A stretch of DNA of 5,966 nt, taken from NCBI GenBank assembly GCA_041179465.1, contig JBEGTJ010000086.1:1-5966 (forward strand), given 5' to 3'. Shown one piece after another: positions 5,961 through 5,966 of this stretch (its first letter is position 1; every line of letters begins with the position of its first letter). Position numbers and translations under genes: made by a program. This DNA comes from TMED14 sp041179465. Its GTDB lineage: Bacteria; Bacteroidota; Bacteroidia; Flavobacteriales; Schleiferiaceae. Under the pieces are notes generated by a model. That model did not search any database and was not told the origin of the DNA. It saw nothing but the letters and a program-made list of their open reading frames with translations.

Positions 5961-5966
5961 TTTAGG

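Overview
The window is a stretch of ordinary, well-conserved chromosome from a bacterium that is almost certainly a member of the Bacteroidota. Flavobacteriales-like is my best guess, with unusually high GC for that group (about 60% by eye). Three things support this. The promoters fit the Bacteroidota consensus (TTTG, about 19 bp, TAnnTTTG). The start codons lack Shine-Dalgarno sequences and some have A-rich upstream bases. NusA is short (414 residues, no C-terminal acidic repeats), and IF-2 has the N-terminal layout typical of the phylum. No mobile element, CRISPR array, tRNA or rRNA is visible.

Layout, all on the + strand: (1) 1-870 is the C-terminal half of a TonB-dependent outer-membrane receptor barrel, entering from the left edge. 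(2) 859-971 is a compact control region. It has a consensus promoter whose -33 element lies inside the receptor's last codons, then a terminator-like 10-bp hairpin with a T-tract in the leader of the next operon, flanked by two copies of a 13-nt near-repeat. (3) 972-5538 is the rimP-nusA-infB operon: ribosome maturation factor RimP, transcription factor NusA and initiation factor IF-2. (4) 5539-5630 is a short spacer with a weak hairpin and a second TAnnTTTG promoter. (5) 5631-5960 is an A-type iron-sulfur carrier of the IscA/SufA/ErpA family, complete, with the window ending 6 bases later.

The three operon genes link ribosome assembly (RimP, 30S maturation), transcription elongation, pausing and termination (NusA), and initiator-tRNA recruitment (IF-2). 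The same order is found in most bacteria. In enterobacteria NusA feeds back on this operon through leader terminators, so the leader hairpin between promoter and rimP is the most interesting regulatory feature here. The Fe-S carrier appears to be a separate transcription unit and may head a suf cluster beyond the right edge (inference).

I found no previously undescribed multi-gene system. The points worth a second look are the rimP leader hairpin with its flanking repeats, and the repeat-rich, low-complexity linker of IF-2, which has an Ala/Pro tract, a collagen-like Gly-X-Y tract and a duplicated short motif.
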